NCBI RefSeq assembly: GCF_020073815.1
Contig: NZ_JAIQZJ010000001.1
Span: 434,001 to 498,000, forward strand
DNA: 64,000 nucleotides
Direction: 5' to 3'
Source of the DNA: Nocardioides mangrovi
GTDB lineage: Bacteria > Actinomycetota > Actinomycetes > Propionibacteriales > Nocardioidaceae
Positions 25,104 to 34,081 of the stretch are shown in pieces. The notes below the pieces were generated by a model that saw only the letters and a list, made by a program, of their open reading frames with translations, was not told where the DNA came from and made no database searches. The position numbers and the translations under genes are program-made. Position 1 is the stretch's first letter; every line of letters begins with the position of its first letter.

Positions 25104-26559
25104 GGAGGTCGAGGCCCAGGAGTTCTCCCGGGCCGACCGCACGCGGCACCGGGAGAAGGTGCGCCGCAACCTCGACGTGTTCGCGCGGATGCTGCGCGAG
25201 GCGCGCTTCGACACCGACGACCCGATGACCGGCCTCGAGGTCGAGCTCAACCTCGTCGACGACGCCGGCGACCCGGCGCTGAAGAACGCCGAGGTGCTCG
25301 AGGAGATCGCCGACCCCGACTTCCAGACCGAGCTCGGTCAGTTCAACATCGAGATCAACGTGCCGCCGGCGCGGCTGCGCGAGGGCGGGCTGACCACCTT
25401 CGAGGACAGCCTGCGACGCAGCCTCAACGACGCCGAGGCCAAGGCCGCCAAGGTCGGCGCCCACATGGTGATGATCGGGATCCTCCCGACCCTCGCCGAG
25501 GGGCACATGGGCCTCGACTCGCTCAGCGCCAACCCGCGCTACAAGCTGCTCAGCGAGCAGATCCTCAACGCCCGCGGCGAGGACATCACGATCGCGATCG
25601 ACGGCGCCGAGCGGCTGCGCGCGACCGCCGACTCGATCGTCCCGGAGGCGGCGTGCACGAGCACGCAGTTCCACGTGCAGACCTCGCCCGACCAGTTCGC
25701 CGCCTACTGGAACGCCTCCCAGGCGATCGCGGCGATCCAGGTGGCGGTGGCCGCCAATGCGCCGTACCTCCTCGGCAAGGAGCTGTGGCGGGAGACCCGG
25801 ATCCCGCTCTTCGAGCAGGCGACCGACACCCGCAGCGAGGAGCTGAAGGCGCAGGGCGTGCGGCCGCGCGTGTGGTTCGGGGAGCGGTGGATCACCTCGG
25901 TCTTCGACCTCTTCGAGGAGAACGTCCGCTACTTCCCGGCGCTGCTGCCCGTCACCGACGACGAGGAGCCCCTGGAGGTGCTCGAGGCGGGTGGCACCCC
26001 CCACCTGCCCGAGCTCCGGCTGCACAACGGCACCATCTACCGCTGGAACCGCCCGGTCTACGACATCGCCGGCGGGGTGCCGCACCTGCGCGTCGAGAAC
26101 CGCCTCCTCGCCGCCGGCCCGACGGTCGCCGACACGATGGCCAACGCCGCCTTCTACTTCGGCCTGGTGCGCGCGCTGGCGGACAGCGAGCGGCCGCTGT
26201 GGTCGCAGATGTCCTTCAGCGCGGCGGAGGAGAACTTCCACGTGGCCGCCCGGCAGGGCATCGAGGCCCAGGTCTACTGGCCCGGCGTCGGTCAGGTCCG
26301 GGCGACCGAGCTGGTGCTGCGCCGGCTGCTGCCGATGGCCCGGGAGGGCCTGGCGTCGTGGGGCGCCGACAGCGCCGAGATCGACCGGCTGATGGGCATC
26401 ATCGAGCAGCGCTGCCTGCTCGGCACCAACGGCGCGGAGTGGTTCGTCGGCCGGATGGCCGAGCGGGCCGGGGACGACCGCTTCGACGCCCTGCGCGCCA
26501 CGCTCCTGGACTACCGCGAGCGGATGCACACGAACGACCCGGTCCACACCTGGGAGTGA
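25096..26559 (+). CDS. Glutamate-cysteine ligase family protein (GCS2-like, actinobacterial type)
   Basis: This 487-residue protein contains TGLEVELNLVD, ELGQFNIEINVPPARL, EAACTSTQFHVQTSPDQF and GGVPHLRVENRLLAAGPTVADTMANA, conserved in the actinobacterial family annotated as glutamate-cysteine ligase. The N-terminal 30 residues are charged and unlike YbdK. Actinobacteria of this group use mycothiol rather than glutathione, so the product could be gamma-glutamylcysteine for ergothioneine or another gamma-glutamyl amide. The start lies inside the 3' end of the preceding ligase gene. Confidence 0.88.
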   Translation: MGEEVEAQEFSRADRTRHREKVRRNLDVFARMLREARFDTDDPMTGLEVELNLVDDAGDPALKNAEVLEEIADPDFQTELGQFNIEINVPPARLREGGLTTFEDSLRRSLNDAEAKAAKVGAHMVMIGILPTLAEGHMGLDSLSANPRYKLLSEQILNARGEDITIAIDGAERLRATADSIVPEAACTSTQFHVQTSPDQFAAYWNASQAIAAIQVAVAANAPYLLGKELWRETRIPLFEQATDTRSEELKAQGVRPRVWFGERWITSVFDLFEENVRYFPALLPVTDDEEPLEVLEAGGTPHLPELRLHNGTIYRWNRPVYDIAGGVPHLRVENRLLAAGPTVADTMANAAFYFGLVRALADSERPLWSQMSFSAAEENFHVAARQGIEAQVYWPGVGQVRATELVLRRLLPMAREGLASWGADSAEIDRLMGIIEQRCLLGTNGAEWFVGRMAERAGDDRFDALRATLLDYRERMHTNDPVHTWE

Positions 26560-26562
26560 GGC

Positions 26563-27012
26563 TCAGCGCTCTCCGCTCCGGTCGCGCAGGCGGGTCCAGG
26601 TGCGGCCCACCCCGCTGCGCGGGTCGAGCCAGCCCTGCCGGGTCACCACGACGAGGGTGAGCCGCACCCCGGCCTCCGCGGCCGCCGTCCGGGCACCCGA
26701 CACCCAGGCGGCGTCGACGTCCTGGACGGAGAGGTCGCCCGGCCGGGTCAGCCACACCATCGGCACCCGCCGGTCGCGACGCAGCGCCCGGGCGAGCATC
26801 GCCGCCACGACGTCCGCCCGCAGCGCGTGGTCGTAGCCGCCCTCCGGACCGCAGGCCAGCACCTCCGTGACGCCGCCCGGTCGGCCGACGTGCAGCCGCG
26901 GCGCGAAGGCACGCCGGCGCTCCGCGGCCCGGTGGTCGAGGACCGCGCGGCGCAGCAGGCCGTGCAGCGCCGGGGCGACCGGAGCCTGGATGCCTTCGGT
27001 GGAAGCGGGCAT
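26563..27012 (-). CDS. Hypothetical protein, 149 residues
   Basis: The likely product begins MPASTEGIQAPVAPALHGLL at 27012; the open frame further upstream is not convincing. The second half has alternating strands and helices (VPMVWLTRPGDLS, AAEAGVRLTLVVVTRQGW), suggesting a Rossmann-like fold, and it ends with WTRLRDRSGER. No family is recognised. It is convergent with the ligase gene, three bases apart, and divergent from the stress protein at 27125. Confidence 0.7.
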   Translation of the reverse strand: MPASTEGIQAPVAPALHGLLRRAVLDHRAAERRRAFAPRLHVGRPGGVTEVLACGPEGGYDHALRADVVAAMLARALRRDRRVPMVWLTRPGDLSVQDVDAAWVSGARTAAAEAGVRLTLVVVTRQGWLDPRSGVGRTWTRLRDRSGER

Positions 27013-27124
27013 GGGCCCAGCCTTCCCGTCCGGACCGATGTCCGCGCTGCTCCTCCACAGGCTGCGGCCCACCGCCCGATGGGCTACGGTGCGGGAACCA
27101 ACAGGCCAGCAGGGGAGAGACTCG

Positions 27125-27526
27125 ATGGGGACCGTCGTGGTGGGGTACGTGTCCAAGCCGGAGGGCGAGGCCGCGCTGCGGACCGCCGTCGACGAGGCGA
27201 AGCTGCGCGGGTCCGACCTCGTGGTCGTGAGCTCGCACCGCGGCGGCTCGGAGTTCGACGCCGAGACCGCGACCCAGGCCGACCGCGAGCTGGCCGACGT
27301 ACGCCGCCTGCTCGACGAGTCCGGCGTGACCTACGAGGTCCGCCAGCTCGTGCGCGGATTCGAGCCCGCCGAGGACCTGATCAGCATCGCCGAGGCGAGT
27401 GGAGCCGAGCTGATCGTGATCGGCCTGCGCCGCCGCTCGCCGGTCGGCAAGCTCATCCTCGGCAGCAACGCCCAGCGCATCCTCCTCGACGCCCACTGCC
27501 CGGTGCTGGCCGTCAAGGCCGACTGA
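27125..27526 (+). CDS. Universal stress protein, single domain
   Basis: The 133-residue protein has a UspA fold with one domain. It ends with IVIGLRRRSPVGKLILGSNAQRILLDAHCPVLAVKAD, containing the ATP-binding G-x2-G-x9-G-S/N pattern (GLRRRSPVGKLILGSN). It therefore belongs to the ATP-binding class, unlike several tandem proteins further right. GGGGAGAGAC precedes the ATG. A perfect 16-bp palindrome immediately after the stop may terminate its transcript. Confidence 0.92.
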   Translation: MGTVVVGYVSKPEGEAALRTAVDEAKLRGSDLVVVSSHRGGSEFDAETATQADRELADVRRLLDESGVTYEVRQLVRGFEPAEDLISIAEASGAELIVIGLRRRSPVGKLILGSNAQRILLDAHCPVLAVKAD

Positions 27527-27529
27527 GCC

Positions 27530-27545
27530 CACCCGGCGCCGGGTG
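27530..27545. terminator. 16-bp perfect palindrome after stress-protein gene
   Basis: CACCCGGCGCCGGGTG begins four bases after the stop of the universal stress protein gene. It can fold as a six-pair stem with a four-base loop, a short intrinsic-terminator-like structure without a T tract. Confidence 0.5.
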
Positions 27546-27581
27546 AGTCGGCGCCACCCCGGCCGCCCCGATGCTGAGGGG

Positions 27582-29216
27582 ATGACGACCCCGACCGAGC
27601 GGGCCGGAGCGGCCTCCGGTCTGGTGCTGCTGACGCTCGCCTCGGGCCAGTTCCTGATGACCCTGGACAGCTCGGTCATGAACGTCTCGATCGCCCAGGT
27701 CGCGGCGGACGTCGGGACGACCGTCACCGGCGTCCAGACCGCCATCACGCTCTACACGCTCGTGATGGCCACGATGATGATCACCGGCGGGAAGATCGGC
27801 ACGATGATCGGGCGCCGCCGCGCGTTCGCGATCGGCTGCGTGATCTACGGGCTGGGCTCGCTGACCACCGCGCTGGCGCCCGACCTCGGGATCCTGATCC
27901 TCGGCTGGTCGGTGCTCGAGGGGCTCGGTGCGGCCCTCATCATGCCGGCGATCGTGGCGCTCGTCGCGGCCAACTTCGAGGCGGCGCAGCGACCGCGCGC
28001 CTACGGCCTGGTCGCCTCGGCGGGTGCGGTCGCCGTCGCGGCGGGACCGCTGATCGGCGGCGCGGTGACGACGTACTGGACCTGGCGCCTGGTCTTCGCC
28101 GGCGAGGTCGTCGTGGTGGTCGGCATCCTCCTGCTGACCCGCCGCATCCACGACGCCGGGCCGAGCGGCCGGGTGCGTCTCGACGGGGTCGGTGTCCTGC
28201 TGTCCGCCCTCGGGCTGGGGCTGTCCGTGTATGGCGTGCTCCGGTCCGGCGACTGGGGCTGGGTGCAGGCCAAGCCCGGCGCACCCGACCTGTGGGGCGT
28301 CTCGGCGACGCTGTGGTCGGTGGTGGCGGGACTGGTCGTGCTGCGCGGGTTCGTCTGGTGGGAGGGACGGGTGGCCTCGCGAGGAGGGGAGCCGCTGGTC
28401 GACCTCGGCCTGCTCGGCAACGCGCGCCTGGTGGGTGGCCTGACGCTCTTCCTCTTCCAGTTCCTGCTCCAGGCCGGCCTCTTCTTCACCATCCCGCTCT
28501 ACCTCTCGGTCGCGCTGGGGCTCAGCGCGCTCGACACCGGGGTCCGGCTGCTGCCCCTGTCGGTGACGCTCCTCGCCGCAGCGGTCGGTATCCCGCGGCT
28601 GTGGCCGACGGCGTCGCCCCGGCGCGTGGTCGGCACCGGGCTGGTGGCGCTCCTCGCCGGCATCCTCTCCCTGATCGCGGCCCTCGAGGTCGGCGCGGGG
28701 CCCGAGATCGTCACGGCCCCGCTCCTGCTGGCGGGACTCGGCGTCGGTGCGCTCTCCTCCCAGCTCGGAGCGGTGACCGTGTCCGCGGTGCCCGACGAGC
28801 GCAGCGGCGAGGTCGGCGGGCTGCAGAACACCTCCACCAACCTCGGCGCCTCACTCGGTACGGCGCTCGCCGGCTCGGTGCTCATCGGCGCGCTCACCGC
28901 CAGCTTCCTGCACGGCGTCGCCGACAACCCGGCGGTGCCCGACGAGGTCTACGCCTCGGCGGAGACCGAGCTCGCCGGCGGCATCCCGTTCCTCTCCGAC
29001 ACCGACCTCCGCTCGGCGCTGGCCGAGGCGGGCCTGCCGGCCGAGCAGGTCGACGCGGTCGTCGAGGAGAACGAGTCGGCGCGGCTCGACGGGCTGCGCA
29101 TCAGCCTCGCCGTGCTGGCGCTGATCGCGTGCCTCGCGATCTTCCTGACCCGGCTGCTGCCGACGGTCAGCCCCGGGCAGCCTCCGTCGCCCACAGCGGG
29201 TCGATCGGGTCGGTGA
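27582..29216 (+). CDS. MFS transporter, DHA2-like drug:H+ antiporter family
   Basis: The 544-residue protein starts MTTPTERAGAASGLVLLTL and has about 14 hydrophobic segments. LDSSVMNVSIAQVAADVG and the loop GGKIGTMIGRRRAF are the DHA2/EmrB-like signatures of helices 1-3. A proton-driven exporter of small molecules is likely, substrate unknown. A loop of about 90 residues rich in acidic residues (VPDEVYASAETELAG...) precedes the last helix. The gene's 3' end overlaps the convergent stress-protein gene by 50 bases. Confidence 0.9.
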   Translation: MTTPTERAGAASGLVLLTLASGQFLMTLDSSVMNVSIAQVAADVGTTVTGVQTAITLYTLVMATMMITGGKIGTMIGRRRAFAIGCVIYGLGSLTTALAPDLGILILGWSVLEGLGAALIMPAIVALVAANFEAAQRPRAYGLVASAGAVAVAAGPLIGGAVTTYWTWRLVFAGEVVVVVGILLLTRRIHDAGPSGRVRLDGVGVLLSALGLGLSVYGVLRSGDWGWVQAKPGAPDLWGVSATLWSVVAGLVVLRGFVWWEGRVASRGGEPLVDLGLLGNARLVGGLTLFLFQFLLQAGLFFTIPLYLSVALGLSALDTGVRLLPLSVTLLAAAVGIPRLWPTASPRRVVGTGLVALLAGILSLIAALEVGAGPEIVTAPLLLAGLGVGALSSQLGAVTVSAVPDERSGEVGGLQNTSTNLGASLGTALAGSVLIGALTASFLHGVADNPAVPDEVYASAETELAGGIPFLSDTDLRSALAEAGLPAEQVDAVVEENESARLDGLRISLAVLALIACLAIFLTRLLPTVSPGQPPSPTAGRSGR

Positions 29217-30105
29217 CCAGCACGGGGCACCGCGAGAACCGCAGCACGGTGCGCACCACGGACCCCAGGTGGTGGCTGACCCGGCGACCGGTCCAGTGCC
29301 GGCCGAGGACCAGGAGGTCGCTGCGTCGGGACTCGGCCACCAGCTGGTCGGCCGGCCGTCCGTGCCGGACCTCGACATGGACCGGCACGTCCTCGAACTC
29401 GTCCGTGACGGCCTTCAGCGACTGCCCGATCTCCCGGGCCAGACCCTGGGAGTGCTCGGCCATCCGCGTCCCCTGGAAGACGACGTCGTCGTAGTTGTCG
29501 CTGAAGGACCAGGCGTGCAGGACGCGGAGCGAGGCGCCGCGGGCCCGGGCCTGCTCGAGGGCACAGCGCACCAGGTGCGCGGCCGCCCCCGCGTCGTCGA
29601 CCCCCACGGTCACCACGCCGAGCTCGTCGTCCCGCTCGTCCTCGGCGCCGAGGTCGTGCCGGTGCTCCGGCACCGACACGACGGGACCGTGCGCGCGGGC
29701 CGCCACGGACCGGGTGACCGAGTAGGTCGGCAGGTGCAGCCCGCGGCCCGGTCCCGGCTGCAGGACGAGCGTGGACCCGACGGCGGTCTCCTCCACCAGC
29801 GCCGAGGACGCGTGGCCGACGACCACCGACGTGCTGACCGGCACGCCCGGGTCCCGTCGGGTGACCTGCGCCGCGACCGTGTCGAGCAGCTCGCGCGCCG
29901 CCCGGTGGACCGGCTCGTGGCGGGTCCGCTCGGTGGAGCCGGTGGGGTCGACGAGCATCGGGTCGACCAGCATCGGATGGACGACGTGGACGAGCCGGAT
30001 CGGCGCGCGGGTACGACGCGCCTCGGCGACGGCGTACTCGACCGCGGCGGCTCCGTCGTCCGGGCCGGCGACTCCGACGACGATCTCAGGGTGGACGGCG
30101 TTCAT
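29167..30105 (-). CDS. Universal stress protein, tandem domains
   Basis: The 312-residue protein has two UspA-like halves: residues 1-145 (EIVVGVAGPDDGAAAVEYAV...) and about 160-305 (GVVTVGVDDAGAAAHLVRCAL..., ending LVLGRHWTGRRVSHHLGSVVRTVLRFSRCPVLV). The start ATG follows AGGTCGCC. It is the last gene of a minus-strand run: membrane protein, alcohol dehydrogenase, stress protein, stress protein. Tandem Usp proteins of this kind (compare Rv2623, Rv1996) are typical members of the DosR regulon in mycobacteria. Confidence 0.9.
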   Translation of the reverse strand: MNAVHPEIVVGVAGPDDGAAAVEYAVAEARRTRAPIRLVHVVHPMLVDPMLVDPTGSTERTRHEPVHRAARELLDTVAAQVTRRDPGVPVSTSVVVGHASSALVEETAVGSTLVLQPGPGRGLHLPTYSVTRSVAARAHGPVVSVPEHRHDLGAEDERDDELGVVTVGVDDAGAAAHLVRCALEQARARGASLRVLHAWSFSDNYDDVVFQGTRMAEHSQGLAREIGQSLKAVTDEFEDVPVHVEVRHGRPADQLVAESRRSDLLVLGRHWTGRRVSHHLGSVVRTVLRFSRCPVLVTDPIDPLWATEAARG

Positions 30106-30116
30106 GGCGACCTCCT

Positions 30117-31010
30117 CTATCGGTCCGGTGTGGCGTCTGCAGGGTTCCGCCGGACCCGCGGCCCGGGCAGGGCCGTTCGTCCTCGCGCGGTCGGGACCTC
30201 CGTGTCGCCCTTGAGCGGTGGTGTCAGGAGGACCGGGCAGTGGCTCTCGTGGATGGCGGTGCGCGCGGTGCGACCCAGGTGGCACCGCCCGTCGGGGGAG
30301 GGCGGGTTGCGGCCGAGGACCAGCAGCTGACCACCCCGAGCGGCCCGGAGGACGACGTCGGTCGCGGGACCGCGTTGCACGTCGACGACCACGGGCAGGC
30401 CCGGCGCGAGCGCCTCCAGCTGCTCGCGCAGCCGGGCCGCGAGCTGGGCGGTCCAGAGCCGCCCCAGCGTGCGGTCCTCCACCGGGCCGAGCGGACCACG
30501 GAGGTCCCAGGCGTGCACGAGGTGGAGGGGCGCCTCGTGGATCCGGGCCTGCTCCAGGCCGATCAGCAGCTCGGCCGCGGCGTCGAAGGCGTGGTCGACG
30601 GCGACCACGACGGGCCCGGCCTCGTCCGGCCGAGGAGCCCACGTCGGCGGCACGCACGCGACGGTCGGGAACCCGCGGTCGTCGACCTCGCCCGCCGAGA
30701 GGGCCTGCATCAGGTGCAGCATGCTCGTGCGATGGACCACGACCAGGGCTGCGTCGGCGCAGGTCGCCAGCATCGCTCCCAGGTCCGCGGTCGGGGTGAC
30801 GAGCGTGTCGACCGGGACTCCCGGGCCGGCCAGCAGCTCGGCGACGCCGGCCGACCGGTCCACGAGACCTCCGTGCGCCAGGTCGGCCGGCCCGACGACC
30901 CGGAGCGGCCGGCCGGTCAGGAGCGCCTCACGGGCCGCGAAGTGCAGCGCGCTGTCGATGCCGTCGTGGGGGACCACGACGTCGACGGGGGCGAAGGACG
31001 ACTCGGACAC
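30117..31010 (-). CDS. Universal stress protein, tandem domains
   Basis: The 297-residue product starts at a GTG at 31010 (VSESSFAPVDVVVPHDGIDSAL). It has two Usp halves; the first is degenerate with short strands, the second (VVVAVDHAFDAAAELLIGLEQAR..., LVLGRNPPSPDGRCHLGRTARTAIHESHCPVLL) is canonical. It lies 11 bases before the next Usp gene and 19 bases after adh on the same strand, so it belongs to that operon. Confidence 0.85.
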   Translation of the reverse strand: MSESSFAPVDVVVPHDGIDSALHFAAREALLTGRPLRVVGPADLAHGGLVDRSAGVAELLAGPGVPVDTLVTPTADLGAMLATCADAALVVVHRTSMLHLMQALSAGEVDDRGFPTVACVPPTWAPRPDEAGPVVVAVDHAFDAAAELLIGLEQARIHEAPLHLVHAWDLRGPLGPVEDRTLGRLWTAQLAARLREQLEALAPGLPVVVDVQRGPATDVVLRAARGGQLLVLGRNPPSPDGRCHLGRTARTAIHESHCPVLLTPPLKGDTEVPTARGRTALPGPRVRRNPADATPDR

Positions 31011-31029
31011 GGCGCACTCCGGGAGGCGG

Positions 31030-32046
31030 TCAGAGCTGGAAGACGATCCGCGCGGTCGCCCGGCCCGACAGGACGTCCTCGATGGCGTCGTTGACCTCGT
31101 CCAGCTTGCGGGTCTCGGCGACCACCCGCGTCCGGCCGCGGGCATGGAGGTCGAAGACCTCGGCGAGGTCCTGCCGGGTGCCGACGATGGAGCCGATCAC
31201 CGAGATGCCCTTCAGCACCGTGGGGAAGATCGGCAGGCTCATCGGTCCGTCGGTCTCGGGCGGCAGGCCCACGCACACCAGCCGGCCGCCCGGCCGGAGG
31301 GCCGCGAACGCCTGCTCGAAGACGGACGGCAGCACGGCGAGCACGATCGCCACGTCGGCGCCTCCGAGCTCCTCGATCGCCGCCACCGGATCGGTCTCCC
31401 GAGCGTTGACCACGTGGTCGGCGCCCAGCTCCAGGGCCAGCTCGAGCTTGTCGACCTCGACGTCCACGGCGATCACGGTGCCGCCGACCAGGCGTGCGTA
31501 CTGGACGGCCAGGTGGCCGAGGCCGCCGATCCCGAAGACCGCCACGCGCTCGCTCGGCCGGATGTGCGCGACCTTGACGGCCTTGTACGTCGTGACGCCC
31601 GCGCAGGTCAGCGGCGCCGCGTCGTGCGGGCTGACGCCGTCCGGGACCGGCATTGCGAAGTCGGCGTCGGCGACGACGTACTCCGCGAACCCCCCGTCGA
31701 CCGAGTAGCCGGTCCGCTGCTGGTCGGGGCACAGGGTCTCCCAGCCGCTCACGCAGTAGTCGCACCGGCCGCAGGCGTGACCGAGCCACGGGACGGCGAC
31801 CCGGTCGCCGAGGTCGCGGTGGGTGACCCCCGCTCCGAGCGCCTCGACGATCCCGACGCCCTCGTGCCCGGGGACGAACGGCGGCGTGGGCTTGACCGGC
31901 CAGTCACCGTGGGCGGCGTGGATGTCGGTGTGGCACAGGCCGCTCGCCTCGATCCGCACCAGGACCTGACCAGGACCCGGCTCGGGGACGCGACGCTCCT
32001 CGATGACCAGGGGCTCGGTGAAGCTGGTGACGACTGCTGCCTTCAT
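31030..32046 (-). CDS. adhP: Zinc-dependent alcohol dehydrogenase (AdhP-like)
   Basis: The 338-residue enzyme oxidises alcohols or reduces aldehydes with NAD(P). Catalytic zinc ligands Cys38, His61 (in GHEGVG) and Cys148 are present, as are the four structural zinc cysteines Cys92, Cys95, Cys98 and Cys106. The cofactor motif GIGGLG is at 172-177. Length and order match AdhP of the medium-chain family. The start is the ATG at 32044-32046, overlapping the stop of the upstream membrane protein gene (ATGA). A role in redox balance under low oxygen is plausible from the neighbourhood. Confidence 0.92.
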   Translation of the reverse strand: MKAAVVTSFTEPLVIEERRVPEPGPGQVLVRIEASGLCHTDIHAAHGDWPVKPTPPFVPGHEGVGIVEALGAGVTHRDLGDRVAVPWLGHACGRCDYCVSGWETLCPDQQRTGYSVDGGFAEYVVADADFAMPVPDGVSPHDAAPLTCAGVTTYKAVKVAHIRPSERVAVFGIGGLGHLAVQYARLVGGTVIAVDVEVDKLELALELGADHVVNARETDPVAAIEELGGADVAIVLAVLPSVFEQAFAALRPGGRLVCVGLPPETDGPMSLPIFPTVLKGISVIGSIVGTRQDLAEVFDLHARGRTRVVAETRKLDEVNDAIEDVLSGRATARIVFQL

Positions 32047-32816
32047 GACTGCTCCTCGGGTAGTGGTGCGTTGGTGGTGGACCGGGCGACGGCGAACCAC
32101 AGCCCGGTGCCGGCCGCGCCGATCACGACCAGGCCGGAGACGATGAGGACGGCGCCGACGGTGCTGAGGACCGGCATCCTGGCCGCGATCGTGACCTCGG
32201 CGCGCACGGGAGAACTGCCGTCGGCGTTCATCACCACGAGCGTCCAGTCACCGGTGTCGGCGTCCCACCGCATCGTCTGGGTGCCCCGACCGCTCGACGA
32301 GGCCACCCAGAAGGTCTGGCCCTCCGGCGGCCCGGGCGAGACCGTTCCCGGCACGAAGTCGGCGTACCGGTCGTCGCCGTCCCACGGGTCGTGCATGGTC
32401 GTGCACGGGACTCCGGTCAGGTAGCGGTCGACGTCGGCGGTGCGCGCGAGGCCGACGAAGACCTCGGCCCCGGCGCTCCCCTGGACGGTGACCACGACCC
32501 GCCCGACCATCCGGTCCATCCGCTGCGGCATCCCCGGCATCATCGCGCCGTGCATGCGGACCGCCTCGGAGCGGACGGCTGCGCCGTCGCTCGACCAGGT
32601 GGCCGGCGTGGTGGAGTAGTAGCCGTCGGAGCCACGCAGTGCCGTCGACACCAGCGCCACCCCGGTCCCGGTCAGCAGCAGGCCGCTGCCGACCAGGAGG
32701 AAGACCGACGCGGCGACGGTCGCGACCACTCGCGCGACGGTCCAGTCGCGCGTGGGCCGCGAGGGTCCGGGGCTCTGGCCGCCGTTCGGCGCGGGACGGG
32801 TCGGCGTGTGGGTCAT
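32043..32816 (-). CDS. Membrane protein with two transmembrane helices, hypothetical
   Basis: The 257-residue protein has an N-terminal proline-rich cytoplasmic tail, a helix at about residues 28-55 (VARVVATVAASVFLLVGSGLLLTG), an extracellular beta-rich domain with two cysteines and a TGDWTLVVMNADGSSPV segment, and a second helix near 216-242. The topology suggests an envelope sensor or support protein. It is the first gene of the adhP-Usp operon and overlaps adhP by four bases. No family is recognised. Confidence 0.75.
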   Translation of the reverse strand: MTHTPTRPAPNGGQSPGPSRPTRDWTVARVVATVAASVFLLVGSGLLLTGTGVALVSTALRGSDGYYSTTPATWSSDGAAVRSEAVRMHGAMMPGMPQRMDRMVGRVVVTVQGSAGAEVFVGLARTADVDRYLTGVPCTTMHDPWDGDDRYADFVPGTVSPGPPEGQTFWVASSSGRGTQTMRWDADTGDWTLVVMNADGSSPVRAEVTIAARMPVLSTVGAVLIVSGLVVIGAAGTGLWFAVARSTTNAPLPEEQS

Positions 32817-32929
32817 GGTCCTCAGCCCTTCGGGTCGCGGACCTCCTCGGCCCGCACCTCCAGCGTCACCAGCTGGACGCCGACGCCCCAGGGGAGAAGG
32901 TCACCGGCGACGGGGACACGGTCCCGGGC

Positions 32930-33940
32930 TCACGTCCTCAGGAGGTCCTCGAGCGGGCGACGCGGCGTCCGGGGGAGCGCGCTGCGGGAGATCTCCTGCC
33001 ACCCGATCCGGACGACGAGGGCGGGGTAGCCGGCCGCCCCGACCACTCCGTGCAGCACCTCGCGGGTCTCGGCCACCTCGACGATCTCGCTGAGCGGGAC
33101 CAGCGACAGGTCGTGCGCCATCGCGTCGGCCCACAGCCGGCACAGCACGTCGCCCGCCGCCAGCCAGGCGGCGGGGGTCTCCTCCGCGGTGACGATCACG
33201 ACGATGCCGTCGGCGCGCGGCGCGAGGGTCCACTCGCCCGCCTCGCCGTCCTCTCCGCCGAACCTCGACGGCCAGCCCGCGTCGAGACCGTCTGCCGCAG
33301 GCGGTACGGCGTTGCCGCGGGGGACGCCGTCGTCGGACGCGCGGTGCGTCCACCGACCCAGCTCGGCGGCGAAGCGCGGGTCGCTGCGCTCGGTCGCCAT
33401 CGCCCGGCTCATCAGCAGCTCGACGCGCACCCGGGCCGCCGCGTTCGGCAACGGCACCGCGGACGCGCCACCGGCCGCGGCGCCGGTCGTGAGTCCCTGC
33501 AGGAGCGACGAGGGGATCGGCCAACCGATGAAGCGGCGCCGGTCGGTGGCGCGGGCGGCGAGGAGCTCCGCGTGGGCGGTCGCCTCGCGGGTGACCGCCG
33601 CGGGCCGCGCCGCGGCCGGGAGCCGGATGCTCGCCAGGAGGTCGGGGTCGGACCGGTTCGGCCGCATCACCGGCTCGGCGGGCCGGCCGGCCGCTGCCGC
33701 GGCGGCCAGGGCGTAGTGGAGCGCGGCGCCGCAGCTGATCGTGAGGAGGCGGCCGTCGGGGTCGGCGACGGGGAGCTGACGGGCGCGGTCGGCGTACAGG
33801 TCGAGCGTCCCGTCGCCGATCCGCCAGGCCCACGGCTGGGTGTTGTGCACGCTGGGCGCGCGCCGGGCGAACTCGACGATGCGGCGCCCGAGCGCTGCCC
33901 GCGGACCGTGGGGGCCGCGGCTCCTCGTGGGCGCGTCCAT
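32930..33940 (-). CDS. Acg-like nitroreductase family protein
   Basis: The 336-residue protein contains RRAPSVHNTQPWAWRI near residues 27-41, the defining motif of the Acg/Rv2032-type nitroreductase family, and PLSEIVEVAETREVLHGVVGAAGYPALVVRIGW at the C-terminus. Acg proteins resemble FMN nitroreductases whose lid closes the active site, and several are induced by DosR in mycobacteria. The start is ATG 33938-33940. It is divergent from the DevR-like regulator gene, with a DevR-type box between them. Confidence 0.87.
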   Translation of the reverse strand: MDAPTRSRGPHGPRAALGRRIVEFARRAPSVHNTQPWAWRIGDGTLDLYADRARQLPVADPDGRLLTISCGAALHYALAAAAAAGRPAEPVMRPNRSDPDLLASIRLPAAARPAAVTREATAHAELLAARATDRRRFIGWPIPSSLLQGLTTGAAAGGASAVPLPNAAARVRVELLMSRAMATERSDPRFAAELGRWTHRASDDGVPRGNAVPPAADGLDAGWPSRFGGEDGEAGEWTLAPRADGIVVIVTAEETPAAWLAAGDVLCRLWADAMAHDLSLVPLSEIVEVAETREVLHGVVGAAGYPALVVRIGWQEISRSALPRTPRRPLEDLLRT

Positions 33941-34008
33941 CTGGGCCTCCCGATCCGGGTGCGTGGTGCGGTGGGGCCGAGCATGCGACCCCGCGTGGTC
34001 CGCGCACA

Positions 34009-34022
34009 GGGACGAAGGTCCC
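34009..34022. promoter_or_regulatory. DevR-like box between nitroreductase and devR genes
   Basis: GGGACGAAGGTCCC has perfect five-base arms around four bases. It lies 69 bases upstream of the nitroreductase start and 60 bases upstream of the regulator start, so it could serve both genes. Its form matches the published mycobacterial DosR consensus architecture GGGAC-n4-GTCCC. Confidence 0.8.
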
Positions 34023-34081
34023 GGGTCGTCAGTGGCCATCGACTGCAGCGGCGGGGCGCGGGTCGGCCCTAGCGTCGGAGC

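Noticed and set aside
32891..32904. GGGGAGAAGGTCAC as a box upstream of the membrane protein gene
   Set aside because: The invariant C at position five of the consensus is missing.
32913..32925. GGGACACGGTCCC as a seventh DevR-like box before the AdhP-Usp operon
   Set aside because: The spacing between GGGAC and GTCCC is three bases instead of four, so it does not fit the consensus of the six accepted sites. I leave it as a weak candidate only.
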